Assembly (NCBI GenBank): GCA_032907565.1 | Contig: JAJJPK010000061.1 | Coordinates: forward strand, 1-64,000 | Source: ZC4RG29 sp032907565 | Lineage (GTDB): Bacteria > Bacteroidota > Bacteroidia > Cytophagales > Cyclobacteriaceae | DNA: 64,000 nt | Reading direction: 5' to 3' | Shown: piece after piece, positions 16,818 through 25,818 of the stretch | Position numbering within the stretch: the stretch's first letter is position 1 | How the letters are laid out: each line of letters starts with the position of its first letter | The notes under the pieces: generated by a model | What the model saw: the letters and a program-made list of their open reading frames with translations, nothing else | Told to the model about the DNA's origin: nothing | Database searches by the model: none | Made by a program: the position numbers and the translations under genes

Positions 16818-17414
16818 TCACCAGAAACGAAGCTTTGCGGGCAGGTCGCGTTTCTCATTCACCTTTATGAGGACTGGCAATTTTCCGTACTGTAGTTCCA
16901 GCCGGTCGAAGTCCTGAAGGGTATCATCCAGAACAGTATACGAATCCCAGCTCTTGTCAACAAATAACTCCGGATAAAGACGATTCAGTCCGAGTAGGTA
17001 ATAGCTGCCATCTTTGGAAGGTCCTATGATGGCATCAGCCCCTTCGTCGAGGAATTCAAATGCTCGGGTGATGATTTCACTGGTCAGTCCGTGACAGTCG
17101 GTAACAATAAGGCACACATTACGATAGCCGGAGGTGAATGCCCAGGAGAATGCGTTCTGCATCTGCTCCCCCCGATCTTTCCCAGATTGAAGTTGCTTGA
17201 CGTAACGGGAATCATCCCACCGGTCGCCAGTAATGATGGATCCCTCATAGAACACAGCCTTGTCGAAGGGAAGTCCGTCGACCATTGTTCGTACCGTCTC
17301 CACGAGGTATTCGCATACTGCCTGAGTTTTCTCGCTGCCAATGGCGGACGTCAACAGGGGCTTGGTTTCCCTGGAAGGATCGGTGTAAAAAATGATCAGC
17401 AGATTCTTGTCCAT
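16818..17414 (-). CDS. TIGR04282/DUF2064-type glycosyltransferase-like protein
   Basis: A 198-residue protein of the DUF2064 group, with an N-terminal LLIIFYTDPSRETKPLL, the central GYRNVCLIVTDCHGLTSEIITRAFEFL and the nucleotide-sugar-like motif DAIIGPSKDGSYYLLGLNRLYPELF near residue 137. The family has a nucleotide-diphospho-sugar transferase fold and is associated in some bacteria with arsenosugar biosynthesis; its role here is unproven. It is 54 nt upstream of the MOSC gene. The usual N-terminal KxPxxGxVKTRL signature is degenerate here, so activity is uncertain. Confidence 0.78.
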   Translation of the reverse strand: MDKNLLIIFYTDPSRETKPLLTSAIGSEKTQAVCEYLVETVRTMVDGLPFDKAVFYEGSIITGDRWDDSRYVKQLQSGKDRGEQMQNAFSWAFTSGYRNVCLIVTDCHGLTSEIITRAFEFLDEGADAIIGPSKDGSYYLLGLNRLYPELFVDKSWDSYTVLDDTLQDFDRLELQYGKLPVLIKVNEKRDLPAKLRFW

Positions 17415-17495
17415 GGAAAATTCCTCCTCACGCTTGCACGCCGATTCATCCGTAAGTTAGGGCAATAGGCGTTAATACGCGAAACGTCGGACCGG

Positions 17496-19178
17496 TTATT
17501 TTGCCTTGGCAGGTTCGGCCTTCATTTGCGCGCAGTATAATTTTTCGTAATACTCCCGGGCCATCCGACCTGAGTCAAACTGAGGGACGATGTCGGTCAT
17601 GCTGGTGCGCACCATCTTCCACCATTTTGATGGGTTGTCGTAATAGGTAGGGATTACTTCCTTTTCAAGAAGGTCGTAGAGGTTGTTGGCCTCGATCTTG
17701 TCGGCCAACTCAGGTGTTACTCCCGCCGGTGCGGTTTCAATGATAAAGCTGTTCTCTCCATGTTGTGCGAATTCCGGTATCCACCCATCAGGTATTGAGA
17801 GGTTAAGTGTTGCGTTCATCGCGGCTGTCATGCCAGACGTGCCCGATGCTTCGTGGTACAAGCGGGGGTTATTGAGCCATACATCGCATCCCTTTTTGAG
17901 AAAGCCGGAGAGCCATAGCTCATAGCCGGTAACGACCGTGCAGTTGGGAAGTTCTTTTGTCTTCCAGTAGATCTCATTGAAGAGATTAATTGAATTATAG
18001 TCCTCAGGATACGGCTTCCCGGCCCAGATGATTTGAACAGGGTATTTCTCATTCCGTGCAATCTTAAGAAAGCGTTCAAAATCCGTTAGCAGCAGACCGG
18101 CTCGTTTGTAGGCCGCAAACCTCCGTGCCCATACGATGGTGAGGCGGTCGTCGCGGAACAATTTGCCGGTTTGATTGGCTACGAAACGAAACAGTTTTTG
18201 CTTCAGCCTTCTCTTGCGTTCGACAAGTGCCTGTTCATCACCGGCAGCAAGGGCCTTGTCGAGTAGCGCATCGCTCCAGTAGGTTTTATTCTGAGCGTTC
18301 GTAATTGAAGTGATCTCACAAATTCCCGAATATGAACCCCACATTTTGCGGGCGACCTTTCCGTGTAGTTTCGAGACACCGTTTGCCTTCTTTGCCATAC
18401 GTAGTGCCGTGAGCGTGTAGTTCAGCACGCCGTTTTCCGGATGTACATAGTGTTGAACCTGCTCGGGTGTGAGACCATTAAAAAAGCTCATGCTATGAAG
18501 AAGGGGAAGACTGTGTTCTTCATTGCCGGCCTTTTCCGGTGTATGCGTGGTGAACACGACACGCTTCCGGACCTCGTCGAGGGATTTGTATTTGTCGAGG
18601 AGGTAGAAGCAAAGGGGCAACGAATGCCCTTCGTTCATATGATACGTGGAGACGTTGCATTTCAGGATGTCGAGCAGCGTTGCACCGCCGACACCGAGCA
18701 GGATTGATTGCGCGATGCGGGTCGTTTCATTAGGATCGTAAAGACGATGGCTAATGGTTTGTGCGAGGTAGTCATTCTGCGGTATGTCCGTTGTCAGAAG
18801 AAACAGGGGCGCCGTATTGAAAAGATGGGGCTCGAGGAGCAATGCCTTTACGTAGACACGTGCGCCATGAATAGTGATGGGGAAGACGATGCCCGTGTCC
18901 TTAAGAAAAAAGTAGTCCTTGTCACGGAAGCTCACACGGAGTGTCTGGTCCTGGTTGCGATCCTGATCGTAGTACCCCTTCTTCCAGAGGATACCGATGC
19001 CAATGAGATGCTGTTTGAGTTCGTAGGCGCTCCGCAGGTGCGAGCCGGCAAGAAAGCCGAGGCCGCCGGAGTATATCTTGAGGGGCTGGTCGATCGCAAA
19101 TTCCATGGAGAAGTAAGCCACGGTGTTGCTGTACTTCTTTGCGGTAGTGTAGGGGAATAACTCGTCGGCTTTGATCAT
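17496..19178 (-). CDS. alpha-glucan phosphorylase family protein (GT35-like, short form)
   Basis: A 560-residue protein of the short alpha-glucan phosphorylase family. Conserved blocks are VAYFSMEFAIDQPLKIYSGGLGFLAGSHLRSA near residue 20, STYHMNEGHSLPL near 178, FAAYKRAGLLLTDFERF near 355, and HEASGTSGMTAAMN near 442-455. In true phosphorylases the last block reads GxMK, with the Lys forming the PLP Schiff base; here the codon is ACA, giving Thr451. The enzyme may therefore not be PLP-dependent, or may be inactive or act as a transferase. Glycogen or maltodextrin metabolism is the likely setting. Single gene, ATG start. Confidence 0.88.
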   Translation of the reverse strand: MIKADELFPYTTAKKYSNTVAYFSMEFAIDQPLKIYSGGLGFLAGSHLRSAYELKQHLIGIGILWKKGYYDQDRNQDQTLRVSFRDKDYFFLKDTGIVFPITIHGARVYVKALLLEPHLFNTAPLFLLTTDIPQNDYLAQTISHRLYDPNETTRIAQSILLGVGGATLLDILKCNVSTYHMNEGHSLPLCFYLLDKYKSLDEVRKRVVFTTHTPEKAGNEEHSLPLLHSMSFFNGLTPEQVQHYVHPENGVLNYTLTALRMAKKANGVSKLHGKVARKMWGSYSGICEITSITNAQNKTYWSDALLDKALAAGDEQALVERKRRLKQKLFRFVANQTGKLFRDDRLTIVWARRFAAYKRAGLLLTDFERFLKIARNEKYPVQIIWAGKPYPEDYNSINLFNEIYWKTKELPNCTVVTGYELWLSGFLKKGCDVWLNNPRLYHEASGTSGMTAAMNATLNLSIPDGWIPEFAQHGENSFIIETAPAGVTPELADKIEANNLYDLLEKEVIPTYYDNPSKWWKMVRTSMTDIVPQFDSGRMAREYYEKLYCAQMKAEPAKAK

Positions 19179-19259
19179 GGTTTAGGATTAGGCCCACTCT
19201 AAAGGGGGCCAAACTAACAAAATTGATAGGATTGAAATCAGCGAAAATCGAAAACAATC

Positions 19260-20258
19260 TTACGTGGCACCCTGAAACGATTGAAGGAGCTGAAGCATTT
19301 CGCCGATTGAAGCAACGGTGTGCTCCCGGCCACCTTGCCGCACCCGCCAGGCTGAATCCGTGACAACCAGCACGTCAATCGTAGCGGGTTCCGCCGACAC
19401 GACGTACCCGTTTCTCTCCAGGGCATTGCGGGTCCAAAGGTAAACCGGTCCTTCGCCCTGGATGGATACCACTACATTGCGATAGGGCTTATGCTGCATT
19501 TTGCCGGATTTCAGGTCGAAGCCCTTGAACCGGAATATGTCATCGAACGCGCCGGTCAGCACAAGGTCTTCAGGCTCACCCACAATAACATCGCGATTAC
19601 GGCCGGCGAGCCAAATGCGGTCGGTGCCCTGCAGGGCAAGGTCAAGTTCGTGCGTGGCCAGGAGGATGGCCTTTTTAGATCGATGTGCGATCTGTCTAAG
19701 CAGGGCCATGATTTCCACGCGATTGTTCAGGTCGAGGTGCGCGGTCGGCTCGTCAAGGAGCATCAACCGGGTATCCTGCGCCAGGGCGCGCGCGATCATG
19801 GCCATTTGCATCTGGCCGTCACTGAGTTCATAGATTTTTTGGTTGCGCAAGGGTTCGAGATTCAGATCGCGGAGCGCGCCCTCCACTATAGACTGGTCCC
19901 TTTCCGTCATCCGTAGACTCCAATCTACATAGGGATACCGCCCAAAGGTGACCAGTTCGCCGACGGTGAGGTTGGCCGCAGAAATCCGGTCGGTGAGTAC
20001 CACCGACACGGAGAAGGGAATCGTGTCGCTCACATCCCGCTCAGGGGGCGGCTGCCGGTTGATGGTACCTGCCAGCGGTTTTTGTAATCCGGCGAGGGTC
20101 CGGATGAGGGTCGACTTCCCGGAGCCGTTAGGACCCATAAGGCATATCAGCTCTCCCGGGTATAGCGCAAGATTGAGATTCTGGAACAGGAGGTTGTTGC
20201 CGGTTCGGCTGCGATACCCTGCGGAGAGGCCGATGGTTGAAAGAACCGGGCTATTCAT
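19260..20258 (-). CDS. ABC transporter ATPase (FecE/BtuD type) with C-terminal extension
   Basis: A 332-residue protein. The Walker A GPNGSGKST is near residues 37-45, the signature LSDGQMQMAMIARAL near 140, and Walker B LMLLDEPTAHLD near 162. The ATPase domain ends near residue 250. About 75 extra residues follow (from the KPYRNVVVSI region to the C-terminus), with an alpha/beta pattern, unlike the usual ~255-residue FecE. The ATG at 20258 overlaps the permease stop as ATGA, showing translational coupling. Iron-siderophore, heme or cobalamin is the likely cargo. Confidence 0.93.
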   Translation of the reverse strand: MNSPVLSTIGLSAGYRSRTGNNLLFQNLNLALYPGELICLMGPNGSGKSTLIRTLAGLQKPLAGTINRQPPPERDVSDTIPFSVSVVLTDRISAANLTVGELVTFGRYPYVDWSLRMTERDQSIVEGALRDLNLEPLRNQKIYELSDGQMQMAMIARALAQDTRLMLLDEPTAHLDLNNRVEIMALLRQIAHRSKKAILLATHELDLALQGTDRIWLAGRNRDVIVGEPEDLVLTGAFDDIFRFKGFDLKSGKMQHKPYRNVVVSIQGEGPVYLWTRNALERNGYVVSAEPATIDVLVVTDSAWRVRQGGREHTVASIGEMLQLLQSFQGAT

Positions 20259-21271
20259 ATTCGTATCATCTTGCTTCGAATCACCACCCAAATCACTACG
20301 GGCGCCCCGAACAGTGCCGTGATGGCGTTGAGCGGGAGGATTTCTGGACCTGGAGGCAATTGCGATAGGATATCGCAGAGCAGGATCAGTATAGCTCCGC
20401 CGAGGGCGACGTTGGGGAGCAGAATCCTATGGTCGGACGTTGGAACGAGGAGGCGCGTCAGGTGAGGTACGGCCAGACCCACAAATGCAATGGGCCCGCA
20501 GAATGCGGTTACCCCGCCAGTCAGCACGCTTGCCGACAGAATAATAAGGACGCGAGAGCGCTGGAGTCGGATTCCCAGGCTTTGGGCATAGTTATCGCCG
20601 AGTACCCAGGCGTTGAGTGGCTTGGACAGGCTGAGGGCAAGCGCCACGCCGGCCAACAGGATCCAGGTAAGTACGCCGATCTCGGGCCAGTTGAGGCTGC
20701 TAACATTACCAAAGGTCCAGATGAGAAAAATCTGAAGGTCATCCGATCTGCTTCCGAACTGCAAGACGCTTACTATTGATGAAGCGAGTGCGCCGATCAT
20801 AAGGCCTACAATAAGGAGCGAAGCCGGATCGCGAAGGCGCCGGGCAAAGAGGAGGACGACGAGAAATACAGCGGTGCACCCCACGCTGGCGACTACCGCT
20901 ACCGACCAGGGTCCGGGAAGGTCTGCAAGGCGGTTGCTTTTAAGAAGGAGGAGGGAAACAGCCAGGCTTGCGCCGGATGTGAGGCCGAGTACGTCGGGGC
21001 CGGCGAGGGGATTGCGGAAGAGTGTCTGCATTTGCAGGCCGGCGGCACCGAGGGCTGCGCCTGCAAGGATGCACGTTAAGGCCTTTGCCAGCCGGAAGTC
21101 GAGTACGATATCTCTCCATACCGGATCAGTGGTTTGTCCGCCGGCCAGGGCGCGCAACACCTCACCGGGGGGTATGGAAACGCTTCCGTAGGAGAGGTCG
21201 ATTACGGTCAGAGTAAGCAGGGAAAAGAGGAGCACGAGCCAAGGTCTTATGCTTTTTCCCGGGCGTGGCAT
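20255..21271 (-). CDS. FecCD/BtuC-type ABC transporter permease
   Basis: A 338-residue inner-membrane permease with about ten helices. Family blocks are FRLAKALTCILAGAALGAAGLQMQTLFRNPLAGPDVLG near residues 55-92, WTFGNVSSLNWPE, and VTAFCGPIAFVGLAVPHLTRLL near 255. The GxxxxFVGLxxPHxxR block contacts the ATPase. The ATPase gene follows with a 4-nt overlap. No substrate-binding protein or TonB receptor lies nearby. The gene occupies the position where rpsJ would normally precede rplC, divergently oriented. Confidence 0.94.
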   Translation of the reverse strand: MPRPGKSIRPWLVLLFSLLTLTVIDLSYGSVSIPPGEVLRALAGGQTTDPVWRDIVLDFRLAKALTCILAGAALGAAGLQMQTLFRNPLAGPDVLGLTSGASLAVSLLLLKSNRLADLPGPWSVAVVASVGCTAVFLVVLLFARRLRDPASLLIVGLMIGALASSIVSVLQFGSRSDDLQIFLIWTFGNVSSLNWPEIGVLTWILLAGVALALSLSKPLNAWVLGDNYAQSLGIRLQRSRVLIILSASVLTGGVTAFCGPIAFVGLAVPHLTRLLVPTSDHRILLPNVALGGAILILLCDILSQLPPGPEILPLNAITALFGAPVVIWVVIRSKMIRI

Positions 21272-21371
21272 CGTCTATAAGTTTGGGCTTCTGAAAACAC
21301 GGTTCAATTTTAGAGATTAACCTTGCAAAACCGCGTTACGGGCTCAAAATCCAAAAATTTTAAAGTCCCGG

Positions 21372-21402
21372 TTTGGTTCCTAGACCCTCTTTCCTATCTT
21401 TG
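21372..21402 (+). promoter_or_regulatory. promoter of the ribosomal protein operon (before rplC)
   Basis: TTTG (21372-21375) and TATCTTTG (21395-21402) are separated by 19 nt, a textbook Bacteroidota arrangement. Transcription would start near 21407, about 60 nt before rplC. Confidence 0.8.
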
Positions 21403-21412
21403 CAGTCCTTTT

Positions 21413-21429
21413 TGCGCGAAGCACGCGCA
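21413..21429 (+). promoter_or_regulatory. leader hairpin upstream of rplC
   Basis: TGCGCG / CGCGCA with a 5-nt loop lies just after the predicted transcription start. Ribosomal operon leaders are often bound by one of their own products; this hairpin is a candidate for such control, with no direct proof. Confidence 0.35.
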
Positions 21430-21465
21430 GAATCCTGATAAACAAGCACAAATAAGGTATCGGAC

Positions 21466-22098
21466 ATGCCTGGAATTATAGGAAAAAAGATAGGAATGAC
21501 CAGTGTATTCGGCCCTGAGGGAGAAAACATTGCCTGCACGGTAATTCAGGCTGGCCCTTGCGTGGTCACGCAGGTCAAGAATGCCGACACGGACGGCTAT
21601 CGCGCCGTTCAGCTTGCCTTTGGAGACAAGAAGGAAAAGCACTCCAACAAGGCAGAACTTGGGCACTTCAAGAAGGCCGGTACGGGTCCCAAGCGGGAGG
21701 TAGTAGAGTTCCGCGATTTCCGGGCTGAGTTTGATGGCAAGGTGGAGTTGGGTGCGCAGATTACTGTTCAGGATGTATTTGAGGTAGGCGACTACGTCGA
21801 CGCTGTAGGGATATCCAAAGGCAAGGGATTTCAGGGTGTTGTAAAGCGCCATGGATTTAGCGGCGTGGGTGAACAGACCCACGGCCAGCACAACCGGCTT
21901 CGTGCTCCTGGGTCGATGGGTAACGCCTCTTTTGCTTCGCGTGTCATGAAAGGGAAAAGGCTGGCCGGCCGTATGGGCGGCGAGCGCGTCAAGGTCACCA
22001 ACCTCCAGGTCCTTCGGATCCTGCCTGAGGAGAACGTGATTGTAGTCAGTGGCGCGGTTCCGGGTGCAAAGAATTCAACGGTAATCCTCGTGAAGTAA
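21466..22098 (+). CDS. rplC: 50S ribosomal protein L3
   Basis: A 210-residue L3, an early assembly protein at the 3' end of 23S rRNA reaching towards the peptidyl-transferase centre. The start MPGIIGKKIGMTSVF and the loop HGFSGVGEQTHGQHNRLRAPGS near residue 128 are diagnostic. It opens the ribosomal operon here, whereas rpsJ usually comes first. Its TAA shares one base with the rplD ATG. Confidence 0.99.
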   Translation: MPGIIGKKIGMTSVFGPEGENIACTVIQAGPCVVTQVKNADTDGYRAVQLAFGDKKEKHSNKAELGHFKKAGTGPKREVVEFRDFRAEFDGKVELGAQITVQDVFEVGDYVDAVGISKGKGFQGVVKRHGFSGVGEQTHGQHNRLRAPGSMGNASFASRVMKGKRLAGRMGGERVKVTNLQVLRILPEENVIVVSGAVPGAKNSTVILVK

Positions 22099-22733
22099 TG
22101 GAGATATCAGTTGTAAAATACAGTGGTGAAGACACGGGCCGGAAGGTAACGCTTGCCGACTCCGTGTTCGGCATCGAGCCCAACGACCACGCTATCTATC
22201 TCGACGTGAAGAGCTACCTGGCCAACCAGCGTCAGGGAACACATAAGTCGAAGCAGCGCCAGGAAATCAGTGGCTCTTCCAAGAAGCTTAAAAAGCAAAA
22301 AGGTACCGGAGGAGCACGCGCGGGAAATATCAAGAACCCGCTGTTCAGGGGAGGAGGAAGAGTGTTTGGTCCCCAGCCTCGCGATTATTCGTTCAAGCTC
22401 AACAAGAAAGTAAAGGACCTGGCCCGCAAGTCAGCCCTGGCTTATAAGGCAAAGGACAACGCCATCGCAGTACTCGAAGATTTTTCTTTCGAGGCGCCCA
22501 AGACAAAAGAATACATCAAGTTGCTCTCTTCGCTGGCGCTTGACAGCAGGAAGACCCTTCTGGTTCTTCCGTCCTCTGATAAGAACATCGTCTTGTCGGC
22601 GCGCAACCTGCAGCGCGCAAGGGTGACGACGGCTGATCAAATCAATACGTACGAGGTCATGAATGCCGACGCGCTGATCTTCGTCGAGAGTTCGGTGGAA
22701 AAAGTAGTCAACCTATTAAATAAGGAACAATGA
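22098..22733 (+). CDS. rplD: 50S ribosomal protein L4
   Basis: A 211-residue L4 with the basic loop LKKQKGTGGARAGNIKNPLFRGGG near residues 64-90 that reaches the exit tunnel. In other bacteria L4 represses its own operon. It overlaps rplC by 1 nt and rplW by 4 nt (ATGA), so the three genes are translationally coupled. Confidence 0.99.
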   Translation: MEISVVKYSGEDTGRKVTLADSVFGIEPNDHAIYLDVKSYLANQRQGTHKSKQRQEISGSSKKLKKQKGTGGARAGNIKNPLFRGGGRVFGPQPRDYSFKLNKKVKDLARKSALAYKAKDNAIAVLEDFSFEAPKTKEYIKLLSSLALDSRKTLLVLPSSDKNIVLSARNLQRARVTTADQINTYEVMNADALIFVESSVEKVVNLLNKEQ

Positions 22734-23017
22734 GCGTCCTCAAGAAGCCTTTGGTAACGGAAAAGGTGTCGGCATTGAATGAGAAGGGCCGCTACGGTTT
22801 TATTGTCGATATCAAGGCGAACAAAGTTGAAATCCGCAAGGCCGTTGAAAAGCTGTATGGTGTAAACGTAAAGAGCGTGAACACCATGAATGTGATGGGC
22901 AAGGTGAAGGCTCGCTATACAAAGACTGGTCTTCAGATTGGAAGGCGGCCGAATTACAAGAAAGCGATCGTGACCCTGGCGGAAGGTGAAGTGATCGATT
23001 TTTACAGCAACGTATAA
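22730..23017 (+). CDS. rplW: 50S ribosomal protein L23
   Basis: A 95-residue L23 at the tunnel exit, the docking site for trigger factor and SRP. VLKKPLVTEKVSALNEKGRYGFIVDIKANKVEIRKAVEKLYGV is the conserved N-terminal half. Full length. Coupled to rplD by a 4-nt overlap. Confidence 0.99.
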   Translation: MSVLKKPLVTEKVSALNEKGRYGFIVDIKANKVEIRKAVEKLYGVNVKSVNTMNVMGKVKARYTKTGLQIGRRPNYKKAIVTLAEGEVIDFYSNV

Positions 23018-23033
23018 CTGAGATTCATAGATC

Positions 23034-23858
23034 ATGGCGTTGAAGAAACTCAAGCCGGTAACTCCCGGATCACGGCACAGATTGGTCTCGTCGTTTGAGG
23101 AGATCACGGCTACCCGGCCTCTGAAGTCGCTGGTGAAGACCTTGAAGAAATCGGGGGGAAGGAATAACAGCGGTAAGATGACCATGCGCTACATCGGCGG
23201 TGGTCACAAGCAAAAGATGCGCGTCATTGACTTCAAGCGCAGGAAGTTCGGCGTGCCGGCTACTGTCAAGTCCATAGAATATGATCCGACCCGTTCCGCA
23301 CGGGTTGCTCTTTTGTATTACGCGGACGGTGAAAAGTCATATATCCTGGCACCGGAAGGCATTTCCGTCGGCCAGCAATTGGTATCTGGTCCTGACATCG
23401 CCCCCGAAGTGGGCAATGCACTTCCCCTGGCCAAGATCCCGCTGGGTACCATCGTGCATAATGTGGAGATGAAGCCCGGTAAAGGCGGAGCGATTGCGCG
23501 CAGCGCTGGGTCGTTTGTTCAGCTGCTTGCCCGCGAGGGAGGTATGGCGACCCTGAAAATGCCCTCTGGCGAAATGCGCAACGTGCTAGACACGTGCATG
23601 GCTACGGTAGGCACCGTTTCCAACGCCGATCACATGAACGAAAGCTGGGGCAAGGCAGGCCGGAGCCGTTGGCTCGGTATACGCCCGCGTACGCGGGGTG
23701 TTGCCATGAACCCGGTAGACCATCCCATGGGTGGTGGTGAAGGCCGTGCATCGGGAGGCCATCCGAGGTCACGCACGGGTGTGTATGCAAAAGGAAAGAA
23801 AACGCGTCGTCCGAATAAGTATTCGGATCGACTCATCATATCCAAGAGGAAAAAATAA
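23034..23858 (+). CDS. rplB: 50S ribosomal protein L2
   Basis: A 274-residue L2, needed for subunit joining and peptidyl transfer. NNSGKMTMRYIGGGHKQK lies near residue 44, and the C-terminal NPVDHPMGGGEGRASGGHPRSR near 222 retains the DH pair of the functional loop. Its stop codon overlaps the rpsS ATG by 1 nt. Confidence 0.99.
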   Translation: MALKKLKPVTPGSRHRLVSSFEEITATRPLKSLVKTLKKSGGRNNSGKMTMRYIGGGHKQKMRVIDFKRRKFGVPATVKSIEYDPTRSARVALLYYADGEKSYILAPEGISVGQQLVSGPDIAPEVGNALPLAKIPLGTIVHNVEMKPGKGGAIARSAGSFVQLLAREGGMATLKMPSGEMRNVLDTCMATVGTVSNADHMNESWGKAGRSRWLGIRPRTRGVAMNPVDHPMGGGEGRASGGHPRSRTGVYAKGKKTRRPNKYSDRLIISKRKK

Positions 23859-24127
23859 TGGGACGTTCGATTAAAAAAGGACCGTACTGTGATTTCCGCC
23901 TGCTGAACAAGGTAGAGGCCATGGAGAAATCGGGCAAGAAGTCCGTCATCAAGACTTGGTCCAGGCGGTCGACCATTGTGCCGGAGCTGATCGGTCACAC
24001 CTTTGCCGTGCATAACGGCAATAAGTTTATCCCGGTGTACGTAACCGAAAATATGGTTGGACACAAGTTGGGAGAGTTCGCTCCGACGCGTGTGTTCCGT
24101 GGCCACTCAGGCAATAAATCCAAGTAA
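23858..24127 (+). CDS. rpsS: 30S ribosomal protein S19
   Basis: An 89-residue S19 of the small-subunit head. MGRSIKKGPYCDFRLL and the C-terminal GHKLGEFAPTRVFRGHSG are diagnostic. It overlaps rplB by one base and is 2 nt from rplV. Confidence 0.99.
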   Translation: MGRSIKKGPYCDFRLLNKVEAMEKSGKKSVIKTWSRRSTIVPELIGHTFAVHNGNKFIPVYVTENMVGHKLGEFAPTRVFRGHSGNKSK

Positions 24128-24129
24128 CC

Positions 24130-24612
24130 ATGGAAGAGGCTGTAGAAGTAGAAAAAAAGGTCAAACGATCTGTTCTCAAGAGAGAAAAGCGCGATGCGCG
24201 CAAGGAAACTGCGCGCACGGGTAGCGTAACAGTCAGCCTGAAGAACGTGCCGACGTCGCCCCGCAAGATGCGACTTGTGGCCGATCTGGTGCGTGGTGAA
24301 CGTGTCAGCAAGGCACTGAACATTCTTAAATATGAGACTAAGGCGGGCGCCGCCATGATCGAAAAGCTTTTGTTGTCGGCCATTGCCAGCTGGGAAGCAA
24401 AGAATCAAGACGCCCGGATCGAGGAAGCCGATCTTTATATCAGCCGTATATGGGTTGATTCGGGAAGGATCCTCAAGCGGCTGAGGCCGGCCCCGCAGGG
24501 CAGAGCCCACCGGATACGCAAGCGTTCAAACCATGTAACGTTGGTGCTGGACAGCATGAACACAGAGAAGCCGGCGGAAGCAGTAGAAGAAGAAAAGGAA
24601 ACCAAGGAATAA
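24130..24612 (+). CDS. rplV: 50S ribosomal protein L22 with charged extensions
   Basis: A 160-residue L22. The core begins near residue 35 (VSLKNVPTSPRKMRLVADLVRG) and includes the tunnel-lining hairpin (RILKRLRPAPQGRAHRI). It carries about 30 extra highly charged residues at the N-terminus and a Glu-rich tail, against ~110 residues for the usual protein. The ATG at 24130 is the only good start, as no in-frame ATG lies near the core start. rpsC starts immediately after the stop. Confidence 0.97.
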   Translation: MEEAVEVEKKVKRSVLKREKRDARKETARTGSVTVSLKNVPTSPRKMRLVADLVRGERVSKALNILKYETKAGAAMIEKLLLSAIASWEAKNQDARIEEADLYISRIWVDSGRILKRLRPAPQGRAHRIRKRSNHVTLVLDSMNTEKPAEAVEEEKETKE

Positions 24613-25356
24613 ATGGGACAAAAAGTCAATCCTGTAGGTCTGCGCCTGGGCATCGTACGCGGTTGGGATTCCAACTGGTACGGAGGCAAGTCGTTTTCCG
24701 ACAAGCTGGTCGAAGACCACAAGATCCGTGAGTACGTGGCCGCGCGTATCCCGAAAGGCGGGATCGCAAAAGTGGTGATTGAGCGCACGCTCAAGCGGAT
24801 CACACTCACCATCCACACGGCACGTCCTGGCGTTGTCATCGGCAAGGGCGGTACCGAGGTGGATAAGATCAAGGAAGAATTGAAGCAATTGACGCACAAG
24901 GATGTGCAGATCAATATTTTCGAGATCAAGCGGCCTGAACTGGACGCAAAGCTGGTAGGCGAAGCGATCGCCCAGCAGATCGAGGCGCGGATCTCGTACA
25001 AGAGGGCAATGAAACAAGCCATTGCTTCCGCTATCCGTGTTGGAGCTGAAGGTATTAAGGTAAAGGTTTCCGGCCGGCTTGCCGGCGCGGACATGGCCCG
25101 CACCGAACAATACAAGGAAGGCCGCATTCCGTTGCACACACTGCGCGCGGATATCGACTATGCCGTGTCAGAAGCGCAAACGGTATATGGAAAGATCGGA
25201 ATCAAAGTCTGGATCTTCCGCGGTGAGATTTATGGCAAGCGCGACCTCTCGCCGAATATTGGCATGGTAAGCAACGCGCCCGGTGGCGTCAAGGATAAAC
25301 CCAGAAGGCCGGGCCCGCGTGCGGACAGAGGCGGTGGACGCGGAAAGCGCAAGTAG
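24613..25356 (+). CDS. rpsC: 30S ribosomal protein S3
   Basis: A 247-residue S3 with an N-terminal KH domain (VVIGKGGTEVDKIKEEL near residue 76) and a C-terminal domain at the mRNA entry site. MGQKVNPVGLRLGIVRGWDS is the typical start. The basic Gly/Arg tail (RADRGGGRGKRK) is a little longer than in E. coli. Confidence 0.99.
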   Translation: MGQKVNPVGLRLGIVRGWDSNWYGGKSFSDKLVEDHKIREYVAARIPKGGIAKVVIERTLKRITLTIHTARPGVVIGKGGTEVDKIKEELKQLTHKDVQINIFEIKRPELDAKLVGEAIAQQIEARISYKRAMKQAIASAIRVGAEGIKVKVSGRLAGADMARTEQYKEGRIPLHTLRADIDYAVSEAQTVYGKIGIKVWIFRGEIYGKRDLSPNIGMVSNAPGGVKDKPRRPGPRADRGGGRGKRK

Positions 25357-25391
25357 TTTAAGGAATAAGAATCATTTAAAGTCAGGCACAG

Positions 25392-25811
25392 ATGTTACAG
25401 CCGAAGCGAACCAAATTCAGAAAGCAGCAGAAGGGCAGGGTGAAGGGAATAGCACAACGGGGCCACACAATCGCCTTCGGATCTTTTGGATTAAAATCCC
25501 TGGAAGGCGGATGGATCACGGCCCGTCAGCTCGAGGCTGCGCGTATCGCCGTTACCCGGGCCATGAAGCGCGAAGGCCAGGTGTGGATCAGGATATTTCC
25601 CGACAAGCCTGTAACACGGAAGCCGGCTGAAGTTCGGATGGGTAAAGGTAAGGGTGCACCCGAGTATTGGGTGGCTGTTGTTAAGCCTGGGACCATCCTC
25701 TTTGAAGCCGGTGGGGTCAACCTCGCTACGGCGCGTGAAGCGCTCCGGCTTGCAGATGGAAAACTGCCGATCAAAACGAAGTTTTGTGTGAAGCGGGATT
25801 ACGTTGAATAA
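25392..25811 (+). CDS. rplP: 50S ribosomal protein L16
   Basis: A 139-residue L16, lining the A-site region of the large subunit. MLQPKRTKFRKQQKGRVKG and the MGKGKGAPEYWVAVVKPG block near residue 84 are conserved. It starts 35 nt after rpsC and ends 7 nt before the rpmC ATG. Confidence 0.99.
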   Translation: MLQPKRTKFRKQQKGRVKGIAQRGHTIAFGSFGLKSLEGGWITARQLEAARIAVTRAMKREGQVWIRIFPDKPVTRKPAEVRMGKGKGAPEYWVAVVKPGTILFEAGGVNLATAREALRLADGKLPIKTKFCVKRDYVE

Positions 25812-25818
25812 CATCGCT

